DNA of 64,000 nucleotides from Baekduia alba. Lineage in GTDB: Bacteria > Actinomycetota > Thermoleophilia > Solirubrobacterales > Solirubrobacteraceae. Numbering within the stretch: position 1 is the stretch's first letter; each line of letters opens with the position of its first letter. Below, in pieces: positions 7,551 to 15,230 of this stretch. The DNA lies in the NCBI RefSeq assembly GCF_028416635.1, contig NZ_CP114013.1, positions 4,774,001 to 4,838,000 on the forward strand, in the 5' to 3' direction. Below the pieces are notes generated by a model. The model was not told the origin of the DNA and made no database searches. It worked only from the letters and a program-made list of their open reading frames with translations. A program made the translations under genes and the position numbers.

Positions 7551-9209
7551 TTAGCGCCGCGTGATCGCCGAGCGGGCGGTGGCGTTGCGGGCGTGGCCGT
7601 CGCGGTCGCTCGCGGTGATCGCGAAGCGCAGCGTGATGCGGCGGTGGCGGTTCAGCGCTCGCAGGAGCGAGCGGCGGGTCTTGGCCGACACCTTCATCTT
7701 GACGGTGGTCAGCGTGTTGGCGGGCAGGACGCGCTTGGCGGTCTGGGTGCGCAGCGTCCTGACGACCGCCGCCCCGGCCCTGCGCGTCGTCCTGGTGACG
7801 AGGAACGTCCCGCCCGCGGTCAGGCGGCAGATCGCGGTGCAGGAAACCCGCAGGCGCACGACGCCGCTCTTCCACGGCCGCTGCGTGGACGCCGCGACGA
7901 CCTTGACCTCCGGCGCTCCGCCCGCGGCGCCCGGCCCGCCGCCGGGGCCGGTCGGCGTGGTCCCGGCGGGCGGCGGCGCGGTCGCGCCCGGCGGCGGCAC
8001 GCACGCGCCGCTGCCGGACAGCCGGACCACGGGCCCGTCGAGCGACGTCGCGTAGACGCGGCCGCAGGCGTCCTGGCCGAACGACGAGAGCGTCGAGACG
8101 TGCAGGCCGGTGTCGACGTCGCCGGTCGCGCTGCCCGGGCCAACGGTCACGGCGCGGATCTTGCCGGCGTAGGTGTCGGCGTACACGTACTTGCCGAGCA
8201 GGTCCGGGAGCGCGGGGTCGCGGACGACGTAGCCGCCCGCGATCGACGCGAAGTTGTCGGGCGCCCCGTGCTTCTTCTCGAGCACCGGGAACGTGAAGCC
8301 GGCCGGCGACCCGGCCGGGTCGCTCGTCCCGCGCGGGTGGTTGCCCTCGTAGGTGTTCCACCCGTAGTTGGCGCCCGCGCCGCGCCCGCCGGCGGCGGCC
8401 GCGAAGTCGACCTCCTCCCACGTCTCCTGCCCCACGTCGCCGATCACCAGGTCGCCGGTCGCCCGGTCGAACGAGTAGCGCCACGGGTTGCGCAGCCCGT
8501 AGGCCCAGATCTCGGGCTGGGCGAAGCCCGGGTTGCCGGCCGGGATCGTGCAGCCGCCACCGCAGCCGTTGCCCGGCGTCGGGTCGATCCGCAGCAGCTT
8601 GCCCAGCCGCGCGTCGTGGCCGGCGCTCGCGTCGTTCCACGAGGGATCGGTCTTCTGGGCGTTGCCGAGCCCGTCGTTGCCGCCTCCGCCGTCCCCGGTC
8701 CCGACCCAGAGCAGCCCGTCGGGGCCGATCTGCAGCTGGCCGCCGTTGTGGTTGTCCTCCTTGCGGTGCGGGATGCTCAGCACCACGCGCTCGCTGGCGG
8801 GGTCGGCGTGGTCCGGGTCGGTGGCGTGGAACGCGCTGACCGTCAGGTCCGAGCCCACCGCGCCGGCGCCGCCCGGCGGCTGCGCCGTGTAGTAGACGTA
8901 GAACGTGCCGCTGATCGCGTAGTCGGGCGCGAGGGCGACCGACAGCAGCCCCTGCTCCTCGCCCGAGGAGCGGACGCGGCCGGTGATGTCCAGGAAGGTC
9001 GAGGCCGCGCCGTTGCGGACGACCATGATCTTGCCGCCCTTCTGGACCACGAAGACGCGCGAGATGTCGGTGGGCGGCGCGGCGACGTCGACCGGCTGCT
9101 GGAACGTCCCGATCGGCGCGAGCGTCACCGCCGCCGGCGCGGACGGCGCCCCGAGCGCCAGCGCCCAGCCCACCGCGACCGCCAGCCCCATCCCCACGCG
9201 CCGAGTCAT
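7551..9209 (-). CDS. Secreted PQQ-dependent sugar dehydrogenase, first of two tandem copies
   Basis: A 552-residue exported protein. The signal peptide MTRRVGMGLAVAVGWALALG ends near APAA. Residues about 30-400 are a six-bladed glucose/sorbosone dehydrogenase propeller (PF07995 type): EEQGLLSVALAPDY, GGQLQIGPDGLLWVGTGDGG, YGLRNPWRYSFDR and GDVGQETWEEVDF are the family's ordered motifs. Such enzymes oxidise aldoses or related sugars outside the membrane, usually with PQQ and calcium. A Pro/Gly linker leads to a roughly 120-residue tail with a Cys pair (VSCTAIC) and a basic ALNRHRRITLRF stretch, also found in the next gene. TAGGAC starts 12 nt before the ATG. Confidence 0.85.
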   Translation of the reverse strand: MTRRVGMGLAVAVGWALALGAPSAPAAVTLAPIGTFQQPVDVAAPPTDISRVFVVQKGGKIMVVRNGAASTFLDITGRVRSSGEEQGLLSVALAPDYAISGTFYVYYTAQPPGGAGAVGSDLTVSAFHATDPDHADPASERVVLSIPHRKEDNHNGGQLQIGPDGLLWVGTGDGGGGNDGLGNAQKTDPSWNDASAGHDARLGKLLRIDPTPGNGCGGGCTIPAGNPGFAQPEIWAYGLRNPWRYSFDRATGDLVIGDVGQETWEEVDFAAAAGGRGAGANYGWNTYEGNHPRGTSDPAGSPAGFTFPVLEKKHGAPDNFASIAGGYVVRDPALPDLLGKYVYADTYAGKIRAVTVGPGSATGDVDTGLHVSTLSSFGQDACGRVYATSLDGPVVRLSGSGACVPPPGATAPPPAGTTPTGPGGGPGAAGGAPEVKVVAASTQRPWKSGVVRLRVSCTAICRLTAGGTFLVTRTTRRAGAAVVRTLRTQTAKRVLPANTLTTVKMKVSAKTRRSLLRALNRHRRITLRFAITASDRDGHARNATARSAITRR

Positions 9210-9248
9210 TCTGCGGTCCTACCCCCGCACCCGACGGCGAAGCCCCGC

Positions 9249-10811
9249 TCAGCGGCGCAGGCGCGCGTCGACCGACGACCGGCGCTGCGCCTTGCTGTCG
9301 ACGGCGTGCGCCGTGACGACCACGCGGGCGGTGACGGCGCGACCGCCGGCCAGCGCGCGGCGGAGCCTCGCGCGGATCGCGGCGCTGACCCGCAGCGACG
9401 CCGTCCGGGCCTTGCCGGCCCGCAGCGCCAGCGCCCGCGGCGTGGTCCGGCCGACGATCGCCCGGCCGACGCGCAGCGACACCTGCACCTGGGCCGAGCA
9501 GGCCACGACGCAGGCGATCGACGCCCGCACGAGCCCGGACGTCGCGCGCTGACGGGCGGGCACGTCGAGCGTCACGCCGACCGCGTCGCAGACGCCCGCG
9601 CCCTGTGACAGGCGGTACAGCCAGCCGTCCAGCGACGTCACGTACACGCGACCGCAGCCGTCGACGCCGAACGACGTCAGCGCCGGTTGGGCGAGGCCCG
9701 TCTCGACGTCGCTCGTGACCTGGCCGCCGCCGACCGTCGCCGCGCGGATCGTCCCGCTGTTGAACACGCCGTAGAGGTACTTCCCGTTCAGCGCCGGCAG
9801 GCCCGGGTCGTGCACGACCACGCCGCCGATCACCGCGTTCCAGGACTCCGGGGCGGCGTGAGAGCGCACGATCGCCGGGCCGACGCAGCATCCGGCCGGC
9901 GGGCTCCCCGCGTCCGGCGGACCGGGATCCTGGCCCTCGAAGAACGGCCAGCCGAAGTTGACGCCGCGCGCCCGCCCGGCGCTGGTCGGTGCCACGTCGA
10001 CCTCCTCCCAGCGCGCCTCGCCGACGTCGGCGATGAACAGGTCGCCGCTCGCCGCGTCGAACGAGAACCGCCACGGGTTGCGCAGTCCGTAGGCCCAGAC
10101 CTCGCGCTGCGCGAAGCCCGGGTTGTCGGCCGGGATCGTGCAGCCGCCGCCGCAGCCGTCGCCCGGCGCGGGGTCGATCCGCAGCAGCTTGCCCAGCAGC
10201 GCGTCGTAGCCGGCGGCGGCGTCGTCGGCCGCCGGGTCCAGCAGCTGCGAGTTGCGGCCGAACCGCGTGTCGTCGCCGCCGTCGCCGGTCCCGATCCACA
10301 GCCGTCCGTCCGGCCCGAACGCCAGCTGGCCGCCGTTCTCGTACTGGTCGCCCCGGTGCGGGATGCGCAGGATCACGCGCTCGCTGGCGACGTCGGCGTG
10401 GTCGGCGTCGCGCCGGCGCAGCTCGCTGACGACCACGTCGCCGCCGTCGTTGGCCACCACCGCGCCCGCCGGGGGCCGCGCCGTGTAGTACACGTACAAC
10501 TTGCCGCTGGTCGGGTAGTCGGGGGCGAACGCCAGCCCGAGCAGCCCCTGCTCCCCACCGGACTTGACGCGATCGGTCAGGTCCGCGAAGACCGACGCCG
10601 TGCGCCCCTGCACCGCGATGATCCGCCCACCCTGCTCGACCACGAACACCCGCGACCGGTCACCGGGCGCGGAGACGACGCCGACCGGCGTATCGAGCCG
10701 CGCCACGCCGACCAGCGACAGCCCCGAGGCGCCGAACGACGCCGACGGCGCGACGGCGAGGGCCATGACCCCGAGCAGCAGGCCGAGGATCGCGCGCTGT
10801 GCGGCCCGCAC
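9249..10811 (-). CDS. Secreted PQQ-dependent sugar dehydrogenase, second tandem copy
   Basis: About 520 residues if read from the GTG at 10809-10811, which puts a signal peptide (RAAQRAILGLLLGVMALAVAPS) at the N-terminus; a GTG at 10856 would add 15 residues. The propeller motifs match the neighbour: EQGLLGLAFAPDY, GGQLAFGPDGRLWIGTGDGG, YGLRNPWRFSFDA and GDVGEARWEEVDV. The tail repeats the neighbour's C-terminal domain (IACVVAC, then RRALAGGRAVTARVVVTA) without the Pro/Gly linker. The two genes lie head-to-tail 39 nt apart and look like an old duplication. It follows plsC in the same direction. Confidence 0.82.
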   Translation of the reverse strand: MRAAQRAILGLLLGVMALAVAPSASFGASGLSLVGVARLDTPVGVVSAPGDRSRVFVVEQGGRIIAVQGRTASVFADLTDRVKSGGEQGLLGLAFAPDYPTSGKLYVYYTARPPAGAVVANDGGDVVVSELRRRDADHADVASERVILRIPHRGDQYENGGQLAFGPDGRLWIGTGDGGDDTRFGRNSQLLDPAADDAAAGYDALLGKLLRIDPAPGDGCGGGCTIPADNPGFAQREVWAYGLRNPWRFSFDAASGDLFIADVGEARWEEVDVAPTSAGRARGVNFGWPFFEGQDPGPPDAGSPPAGCCVGPAIVRSHAAPESWNAVIGGVVVHDPGLPALNGKYLYGVFNSGTIRAATVGGGQVTSDVETGLAQPALTSFGVDGCGRVYVTSLDGWLYRLSQGAGVCDAVGVTLDVPARQRATSGLVRASIACVVACSAQVQVSLRVGRAIVGRTTPRALALRAGKARTASLRVSAAIRARLRRALAGGRAVTARVVVTAHAVDSKAQRRSSVDARLRR

Positions 10812-10909
10812 GGGCGTGGCCGGGAGTCGCCGGCGAGCGCCGGCGTGCGGCCGCACGTCAAGCCGCTGGCGACTTCCAGGCGCGAGCGTGCGGCCCGCAG
10901 AGCGTGCGA

Positions 10910-11710
10910 TCACGCGGCGGCGGTGCCGCGCTTGCCGGCGCGGCGGAGCGCGCGGCGCTCTTCGCGCACCCGCGCGACGATCCCGCGGCGCCCGTGCGCC
11001 TCGAGGCCGTTGTACAGCACCTTGATCGCGTCGAAGATCTCGTTCGCGGTCGCCTGCGCGCGGTCGCGCGTCGGCTCGGCGACCGGCTCGAAGCGGAACG
11101 GGTCCCCGTACTGGATGGTCACCTTCGGGAACTCGAGCTTCTTCCAGTTGCGGACCTTCGAGGAGCCGTGGATCGCGATCGGCACGACCGTCGCGCCCGT
11201 CTCCAGCGCCAGGCGGCCGATGCCCGGCTTGGCCTGGTCGGCGAGCTTGCCGTCGCGCGACCGGCCGCCCTCGCAGTACATCGCCAGGCAGCCGCCGCGG
11301 CCGAGGATGCTGTGCGCGGTCTCGATCGCCTCCTCGTCGCGGTGCCCGCGACGGACCGGGAAGACGCCGCCGTGCGTGTAGACCCACTGCATCGGCGGCT
11401 TGAAGAGCTGCGACTTCGCCATGAACCGCACCTTGCGGCGGATCGAGCCGCCGACGAAGAAGTGGTCCATGAACGAGAAGTGGTTCGGCGCCAGGATGAC
11501 CGGCCCGGTCGGCGGGACCTTGTCGGTCGAGATCGACCGCGCGCGGAAGAACGACCACGCGTACAGGAGCGTCAGCGAGCGCACCGCCTCGTAGGCCCAG
11601 TCGGGCTCGCGCGTGCGTCCGCGCTCGTGGAAGCGGTCGAAGTACTCCTTCGGGCGCTCGTCGAGGTAGACCTGCGCCTTCATCTTCGCCAACTGCTCGG
11701 ACTCGCCCAC
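10910..11710 (-). CDS. 1-acyl-sn-glycerol-3-phosphate acyltransferase (PlsC family)
   Basis: A 266-residue membrane-associated acyltransferase that transfers an acyl chain to lysophosphatidate in phospholipid or glycerolipid synthesis. The catalytic NHX4D block is NHFSFMD, the substrate-binding block is EGGRSRDGKL, and VVPIAIHGSS is the fourth family block. The start is GTG at 11708-11710, with TAACAT 15 nt upstream; an internal ATG at residue 10 is possible. A basic C-terminal tail (RRALRRAGKRG) may aid membrane binding. Confidence 0.85.
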   Translation of the reverse strand: MGESEQLAKMKAQVYLDERPKEYFDRFHERGRTREPDWAYEAVRSLTLLYAWSFFRARSISTDKVPPTGPVILAPNHFSFMDHFFVGGSIRRKVRFMAKSQLFKPPMQWVYTHGGVFPVRRGHRDEEAIETAHSILGRGGCLAMYCEGGRSRDGKLADQAKPGIGRLALETGATVVPIAIHGSSKVRNWKKLEFPKVTIQYGDPFRFEPVAEPTRDRAQATANEIFDAIKVLYNGLEAHGRRGIVARVREERRALRRAGKRGTAAA

Positions 11711-11734
11711 GATGCGAGAATGTTACCCGCGATA

Positions 11735-11870
11735 GTCACCCGGGGTGCGCCACATGTGAGGCCGAGCCTCCATGAAGTCGGCGGCGGGACGGTCACCCGG
11801 GGTGCGCCACATGTGAGGCCGAGCCTCCATGAAGTCGGCGGCGGGACGGTCACCCGGGGTGCGCCACATG
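11735..11870. repeat. 57-bp direct tandem repeat, two full copies and a 22-nt third
   Basis: GTCACCCGGGGTGCGCCACA begins at 11735, 11792 and 11849, an exact period of 57 nt. Copies one and two are identical over the full unit; the third stops after CACATG and runs into an inverted repeat. Each unit also contains an imperfect hairpin, CATGTGAGGC-CGA-GCCTCCATG. It resembles a REP-type or recombination-amplified element rather than CRISPR, because no variable spacers are present. Confidence 0.8.
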
Positions 11871-11896
11871 GAGGCTGTCCCTCCTCCATGTGGCGC
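11861..11896. repeat. Perfect 14-bp inverted repeat at the end of the tandem array
   Basis: GCGCCACATGGAGG (11861-11874) pairs with CCTCCATGTGGCGC (11883-11896) across an 8-nt loop. The left arm is the end of the third tandem copy, and the right arm is an inverted piece of the same element, so the array ends in an inverted partial copy. Confidence 0.75.
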
Positions 11897-12135
11897 ATGG
11901 TCCCCAGGCGTGCTCCGGGACGGTGGGTCAGGCCATACCGCGGAGCGGCGATCGGTCGGCACAACGGCGAGTCGTCGCAGGAGGAGACGGTGTGCGCTGT
12001 TGCGATGTCCCCCGGCCGATCACTTGCCAGCATGATGCGGCACCACGGGGTCGCCCTCTATCGCCACGCGGTCGGAACATCGCCGTCCAGGTTCCGCCCG
12101 TCGGTCGAGGGCATGTGAACGTCCGGTCAGCCACC

Positions 12136-12141
12136 TATGTT
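12136..12141 (+). promoter_or_regulatory. -10 element TATGTT for the biotinyl carrier gene
   Basis: TATGTT starts 13 nt before the ATG at 12149, with no ribosome-binding site between. Confidence 0.45.
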
Positions 12142-12148
12142 CCCGCGC

Positions 12149-12361
12149 ATGGCGGACATCGAGGCCCACATCACGGGCACCGTGTGGAAGATCGAGTGCA
12201 AGATCGGCGACACCGTCGGGGAGGGCGACACGGTCGTCATCCTCGAGTCCATGAAGATGGAGATGCCGGTCGAGGCCGAGGACGCCGGCACGGTCAAGGA
12301 GATCCTCTGCGAAGAGGGCCAGGCCGTGAACGAGGGCGACACGCTCGTCGTCCTCGAGTAG
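12149..12361 (+). CDS. Biotin carboxyl carrier-like protein, stand-alone
   Basis: A 70-residue biotinyl/lipoyl-attachment domain and nothing else. The biotinylation site is ESMKMEM (Lys in the middle); the surrounding strands (GTVWKIECKIGDTVGEGDTVVIL and a mirror-image C-terminal half) give the usual barrel. It would carry carboxybiotin between a biotin carboxylase and a carboxyltransferase, but neither is in the window, so the partner must be encoded elsewhere. The MADIEAH start is preferred to an upstream in-frame ATG at 12137 because the -10-like TATGTT overlaps the latter. A crotonase gene follows 27 nt later, and the biotin genes begin 3.4 kb downstream. Confidence 0.85.
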   Translation: MADIEAHITGTVWKIECKIGDTVGEGDTVVILESMKMEMPVEAEDAGTVKEILCEEGQAVNEGDTLVVLE

Positions 12362-12372
12362 CGCCAAATCAC

Positions 12373-12378
12373 TAGCCT
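12373..12378 (+). promoter_or_regulatory. -10 element TAGCCT for the crotonase gene
   Basis: TAGCCT starts 16 nt before the ATG at 12389, so the crotonase gene may have its own promoter in the 27-nt gap after the biotinyl carrier gene. Confidence 0.4.
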
Positions 12379-12388
12379 CCCGCCGCGA

Positions 12389-13180
12389 ATGGCGGGCGAA
12401 CTCCTCATCGACGAGCCGTTGGACGGGGTCCGGCGGCTGACGATCTCCAACCCGGCGAAGCGCAACGCGCTCGACCACGCGATCCTCGACGGGATCGCGG
12501 CGGCCGTCCGCGGCGCCGACGACGGCGCCACCCGCGCGATCGTCCTCACCGGCGCGCACGGGATGTTCTCGTCGGGCTACGACATCGGCGACATCCCCGA
12601 GGACGTCTTCGCGGCCGAGGCCGAGAAGCTCGTGGCCCATCCGTTCACGAGCGCGATCGACGCGCTGGACGCGACCGACGTCCCGACGATCGCCGCGCTG
12701 CCGGGTCACACGATCGGCGGCGGGCTGGAGCTGGCGCTCGCCTGCGACCTGCGCGTCGCCCGCGACGGGATCAAGCTCGGGATGCCGCCCGCCAAGCTCG
12801 GGCTCGTCTACTCGCACACCGGCCTGCGCCGCTTCCTGCACGCGATCGGCGAGCCGCGCACCCGCCAGCTCTTCCTGCTCGGCCGCAACATCAGCGCCCG
12901 CGAGGCCAAGACGTGGGGCCTGCTGCACGAGATCGCCGGCGAGGAGGACCTCGAGGGCGTCGCGCTGGACTGGGCCGCCGAGCTGACGGCCAACGCGCCG
13001 CTGAGCGTCCGTGGCAACAAGCGCGTCCTGCGCGCGCTGCTCGACGCCGAGGCGACGCTGGACCCGGCCGTCGAGGCCGAGCTGATCGCGCTGCGCAAGG
13101 CGTGCTTCGCCTCCGAGGACCTGGCCGAGGGCGTGCGCGCCTTCGCCGAGAAGCGCCCCGCGCGCTGGCAGGGGAAGTAG
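12389..13180 (+). CDS. Enoyl-CoA hydratase/isomerase (crotonase) family protein
   Basis: A 263-residue crotonase. The oxyanion-hole region is FSSGYDIGDI and GHTIGGGLELALACDLRVA; the Glu of GGGLELA matches the first catalytic Glu of hydratases. At the second catalytic position, hydratases have a Pro-Glu pair before LG, but this protein has MPPAKLGLVYSHTGLRR, so the second Glu is missing. That pattern is seen in family members other than classic hydratases, including decarboxylases such as methylmalonyl-CoA decarboxylase. With a biotinyl carrier next door, an acyl-CoA carboxylation or decarboxylation link is possible but unproven. Confidence 0.8.
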   Translation: MAGELLIDEPLDGVRRLTISNPAKRNALDHAILDGIAAAVRGADDGATRAIVLTGAHGMFSSGYDIGDIPEDVFAAEAEKLVAHPFTSAIDALDATDVPTIAALPGHTIGGGLELALACDLRVARDGIKLGMPPAKLGLVYSHTGLRRFLHAIGEPRTRQLFLLGRNISAREAKTWGLLHEIAGEEDLEGVALDWAAELTANAPLSVRGNKRVLRALLDAEATLDPAVEAELIALRKACFASEDLAEGVRAFAEKRPARWQGK

Positions 13181-13186
13181 CCGACC

Positions 13187-14005
13187 GTGGCCGCCCCGTC
13201 GCGCAAGCAGGTCGAGGCGCTCGAGACGCGTGTCGACACGCTCGAGCAGAGCGGCCAGTACGACGAGGCGATCGCGGTCCTGGGCGAGCTGCAGGAGCTC
13301 ACCGGCGAGGACCAGCGCTGGCACGTCGCCTGGATGCACGTGCTCGCCGGACGCCGCGGCGACGCCGACGCGATCTGGGCCGCGCTGGAGCGCGACCATC
13401 CCGGCGACCCGACGGTCCCGTTCCTGGCCGGCAGCGCGCACGCCGAGGCGGAGGAGCCCGCGGTGGCGGCCGAGTTGTTCGGGCGCGCGCTGGAGCTGGC
13501 GCTGCACTCGGGCGCCGACGGCGAGACGCTGCGCCAGATCGTCGGCGAGCGGACGACGGCGCTGGCCGACGCCGGCCTGCCGGCCGAGGCGGTCGACGAG
13601 GCCGCGCGCCTGGCGCTCGCCCGTGCCGCGGCGCAGGGCGTCGACACGCCGGTCGCGACGCCCTACTTCCCGCTGGACGAGTTCGCGCGCGCGGTCGAGG
13701 CGTGGCCGTCGTTCGCGGCCGACTGGGCCGCCGACGGGCACGAGGCCTACGCCCTGGAGCTGGACCGCCGGATGCGCGCGGTCGCCCCGGGCGCGCCGCG
13801 CCACCCCGTCGTCGTCCCGCTCACCGTTGCGCGGGTGCACGAGCTGGCCGCCGAGAACGAGTTCGACCCCGAGGCCGCCGAGGCGCGCGCCCGCGCCGCC
13901 TACGAGCTCGCCCAGGAGGGCGGCGCCGTGGCCTGGCCGCCGGGCCGCAACGACCCGTGCTGGTGCGGCAGCGCCAAGAAGTACAAGAAGTGCTGCGGGC
14001 GCTGA
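13187..14005 (+). CDS. SEC-C motif protein with TPR-like helices
   Basis: A 272-residue protein starting at GTG 13187, 6 nt after the crotonase stop. Residues 1-150 are Ala-rich helical repeats resembling TPRs (for example YDEAIAVLGELQELTGEDQRW). The extreme C-terminus is a SEC-C zinc-binding motif, GRNDPCWCGSAKKYKKCC, the same module found at the end of SecA, where it binds zinc and contacts SecB or ribosomes. It may be a small chaperone or adaptor. No catalytic motif is seen, and its partner is unknown. Confidence 0.8.
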   Translation: MAAPSRKQVEALETRVDTLEQSGQYDEAIAVLGELQELTGEDQRWHVAWMHVLAGRRGDADAIWAALERDHPGDPTVPFLAGSAHAEAEEPAVAAELFGRALELALHSGADGETLRQIVGERTTALADAGLPAEAVDEAARLALARAAAQGVDTPVATPYFPLDEFARAVEAWPSFAADWAADGHEAYALELDRRMRAVAPGAPRHPVVVPLTVARVHELAAENEFDPEAAEARARAAYELAQEGGAVAWPPGRNDPCWCGSAKKYKKCCGR

Positions 14006-14008
14006 GCG

Positions 14009-14698
14009 CTACGCCGCCCGCAGGAACGCCTTGAGCGTCGCCACGCGCCGGAAGCCGAGCCGCTCGTAGACCGGCAGCCCGTCCGGGCTGGCCTGGAGCG
14101 TCGCGCTCGTCGCGCCGGTCGCGAGCGCCCGCGCCATCACCGCGGTCAGCAGCCGGCTGGCGAGGCCTTGGCGGCGGAAGCGCTGCTCGGTCGCGACGTA
14201 CTGGATGCTGATGTCGTCTCCGATCCGCAGCGTCAGCGCGACGCACGCGAACGCGCCGTCGGCCCGCAGGCCGTGCGTGACGAGGCGGTCGTCGCGCAGC
14301 GCCCGGACCAGCGGCGCCAGCTGCTCGACCTGGCCGTAGGCGCGGTCGTTGATCTCGCCCAGCTCGGAGAGCGACGGCTGGTCGACCTCCACCGAGGCGA
14401 CCGGCGCGCGCCGGTCGAGCGCGAGCCCCAGGCACGGCATCGCGATCCGGGGCTCCTCGCGCCGGCCCGGCACCGCGTCGGCGACGGTCCACAGGCAATG
14501 GGGCAGGCCGGCGTCGTCGGCCGCCGGCGGCGGCGCGTCGGCCGGCACGACCGCGGCGTCGAGCCAGTGGTTGTCGGCGGCGAAGCCGACCACGGCGCCG
14601 ACGGCGTCCGGGCGGCGGACCGCCCCGTCGCCGCCGAGCGTCGCGACCATCTCCCCGAAGCCGAGGATCGACCGCCTGGCGAGCTCTGCGTCGTCCAC
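14009..14698 (-). CDS. GNAT-family N-acetyltransferase
   Basis: A 229-residue protein with the acetyl-CoA-binding motif VATEQRFRRQGLASRLLTAVMARA (shown in part) in its C-terminal half, followed by ATLQASPDGLPVYERLGFRRV, the standard final part of the GNAT fold. The first 100 residues are less conserved. The substrate is not evident. The start is GTG 14698, supported by TAGCGT beginning 13 nt upstream. It converges on the SEC-C gene with only 3 nt between the stops. Confidence 0.8.
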   Translation of the reverse strand: MDDAELARRSILGFGEMVATLGGDGAVRRPDAVGAVVGFAADNHWLDAAVVPADAPPPAADDAGLPHCLWTVADAVPGRREEPRIAMPCLGLALDRRAPVASVEVDQPSLSELGEINDRAYGQVEQLAPLVRALRDDRLVTHGLRADGAFACVALTLRIGDDISIQYVATEQRFRRQGLASRLLTAVMARALATGATSATLQASPDGLPVYERLGFRRVATLKAFLRAA

Positions 14699-14705
14699 GC
14701 CCGAG

Positions 14706-14711
14706 ACGCTA
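14706..14711 (-). promoter_or_regulatory. -10 element TAGCGT for the GNAT gene
   Basis: On the minus strand TAGCGT starts 13 nt before the GTG at 14698, supporting this start over later ATGs. Confidence 0.45.
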
Positions 14712-14728
14712 GCGACGCGAGCGCGCCA

Positions 14729-15173
14729 CTACTTGCAGTGCGTCGGCCAGGGCGTGATCCACGAGTCGCCGTTGCCCTGGGCGTCGTTCATCCGGCCGCC
14801 GAAGATCACGCACGTCCTGGGCGCCTTCGCGTACACCGGGCCGGCGTAGTACTGGTAGTCCAGCGAGTTGTCGGCCTTGTAGAGGCCGCCGGGCTTCTGG
14901 GCGGCCAGGCTCGCCTCGACGAACGTCGGCACGCCGACCGCGCGCCGCTTGATCGTCACGGCGCAGTTGCGCTTCGACCCGCCGTCCCAGAGCAGGTACG
15001 TCGTGCCGAGCAGGCCGCCCTTGGGGCCGCGCAGGTCGTGGTGGTCGATGACGTGGAACGCGCCGCCGCACACGCCGACCGGCGTATACGGGTTGGTCGC
15101 GGCCGAGGCGGCTGGCGCGGCGACCGCGAGCGTCGTCGCCGCGGCGGCCAGGGCGATGCGGATGCTGGGGCAT
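14729..15173 (-). CDS. Small secreted protein with an apparent frameshift at its start
   Basis: The last 114 or more residues are well-formed coding sequence with four Cys (GVCGG, RNCAV, RTCVI, THCK) and no recognisable family. Reading the same frame upstream gives a clear signal peptide, PSIRIALAAAATTLAVAAPA followed by ASA, but this frame has no ATG, GTG or TTG. An ATG at 15173, with TACGGA 13 nt before it, lies one base out of frame; the two frames join if the CCCC run (15167-15170 on the minus strand) lost one base. The gene is therefore either hit by a sequencing indel, truly frameshifted, or starts at an unusual codon. Its function is unknown. Confidence 0.6.
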
Positions 15174-15230
15174 GCACCGTTCCGTACCCAGGAACGGCGC
15201 CTCCGATCGTGAGGGCTTCGTGAGAGCGGC

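Larger units (their letters stand above)
11711..12148. other. Gene-free stretch with tandem repeats and a hairpin
   Basis: This 438-nt region between divergent genes holds the 57-bp tandem repeats (11735-11870) and a perfect 14-bp inverted repeat (11861-11896). From 11897 to about 12130 I see no credible gene; short open frames on both strands lack a convincing start, composition or motif. The -10 element of the biotinyl carrier gene is at 12136-12141. Confidence 0.6.

Noticed and set aside
7495-10299. Long open frames on either strand overlapping the sugar dehydrogenases, RTX gene and others
   Set aside because: Very high GC content leaves long non-coding frames open; these are Arg/Ala/Gly-rich, have no domain matches by eye and lie antisense or out of frame to clear genes.
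11735-11870. Possible CRISPR array
   Set aside because: Repeats are directly adjacent at 57-nt spacing with no variable spacers, and no cas gene is in the window.
11928-12134. Open frame on the minus strand encoding about 68 residues
   Set aside because: No recognised motif, no ribosome-binding site or good -10, and it lies in a region of repeat-derived sequence.
12389-13180. Classic enoyl-CoA hydratase
   Set aside because: The second catalytic Glu position is Pro-Ala in this protein, so I keep only the superfamily name.
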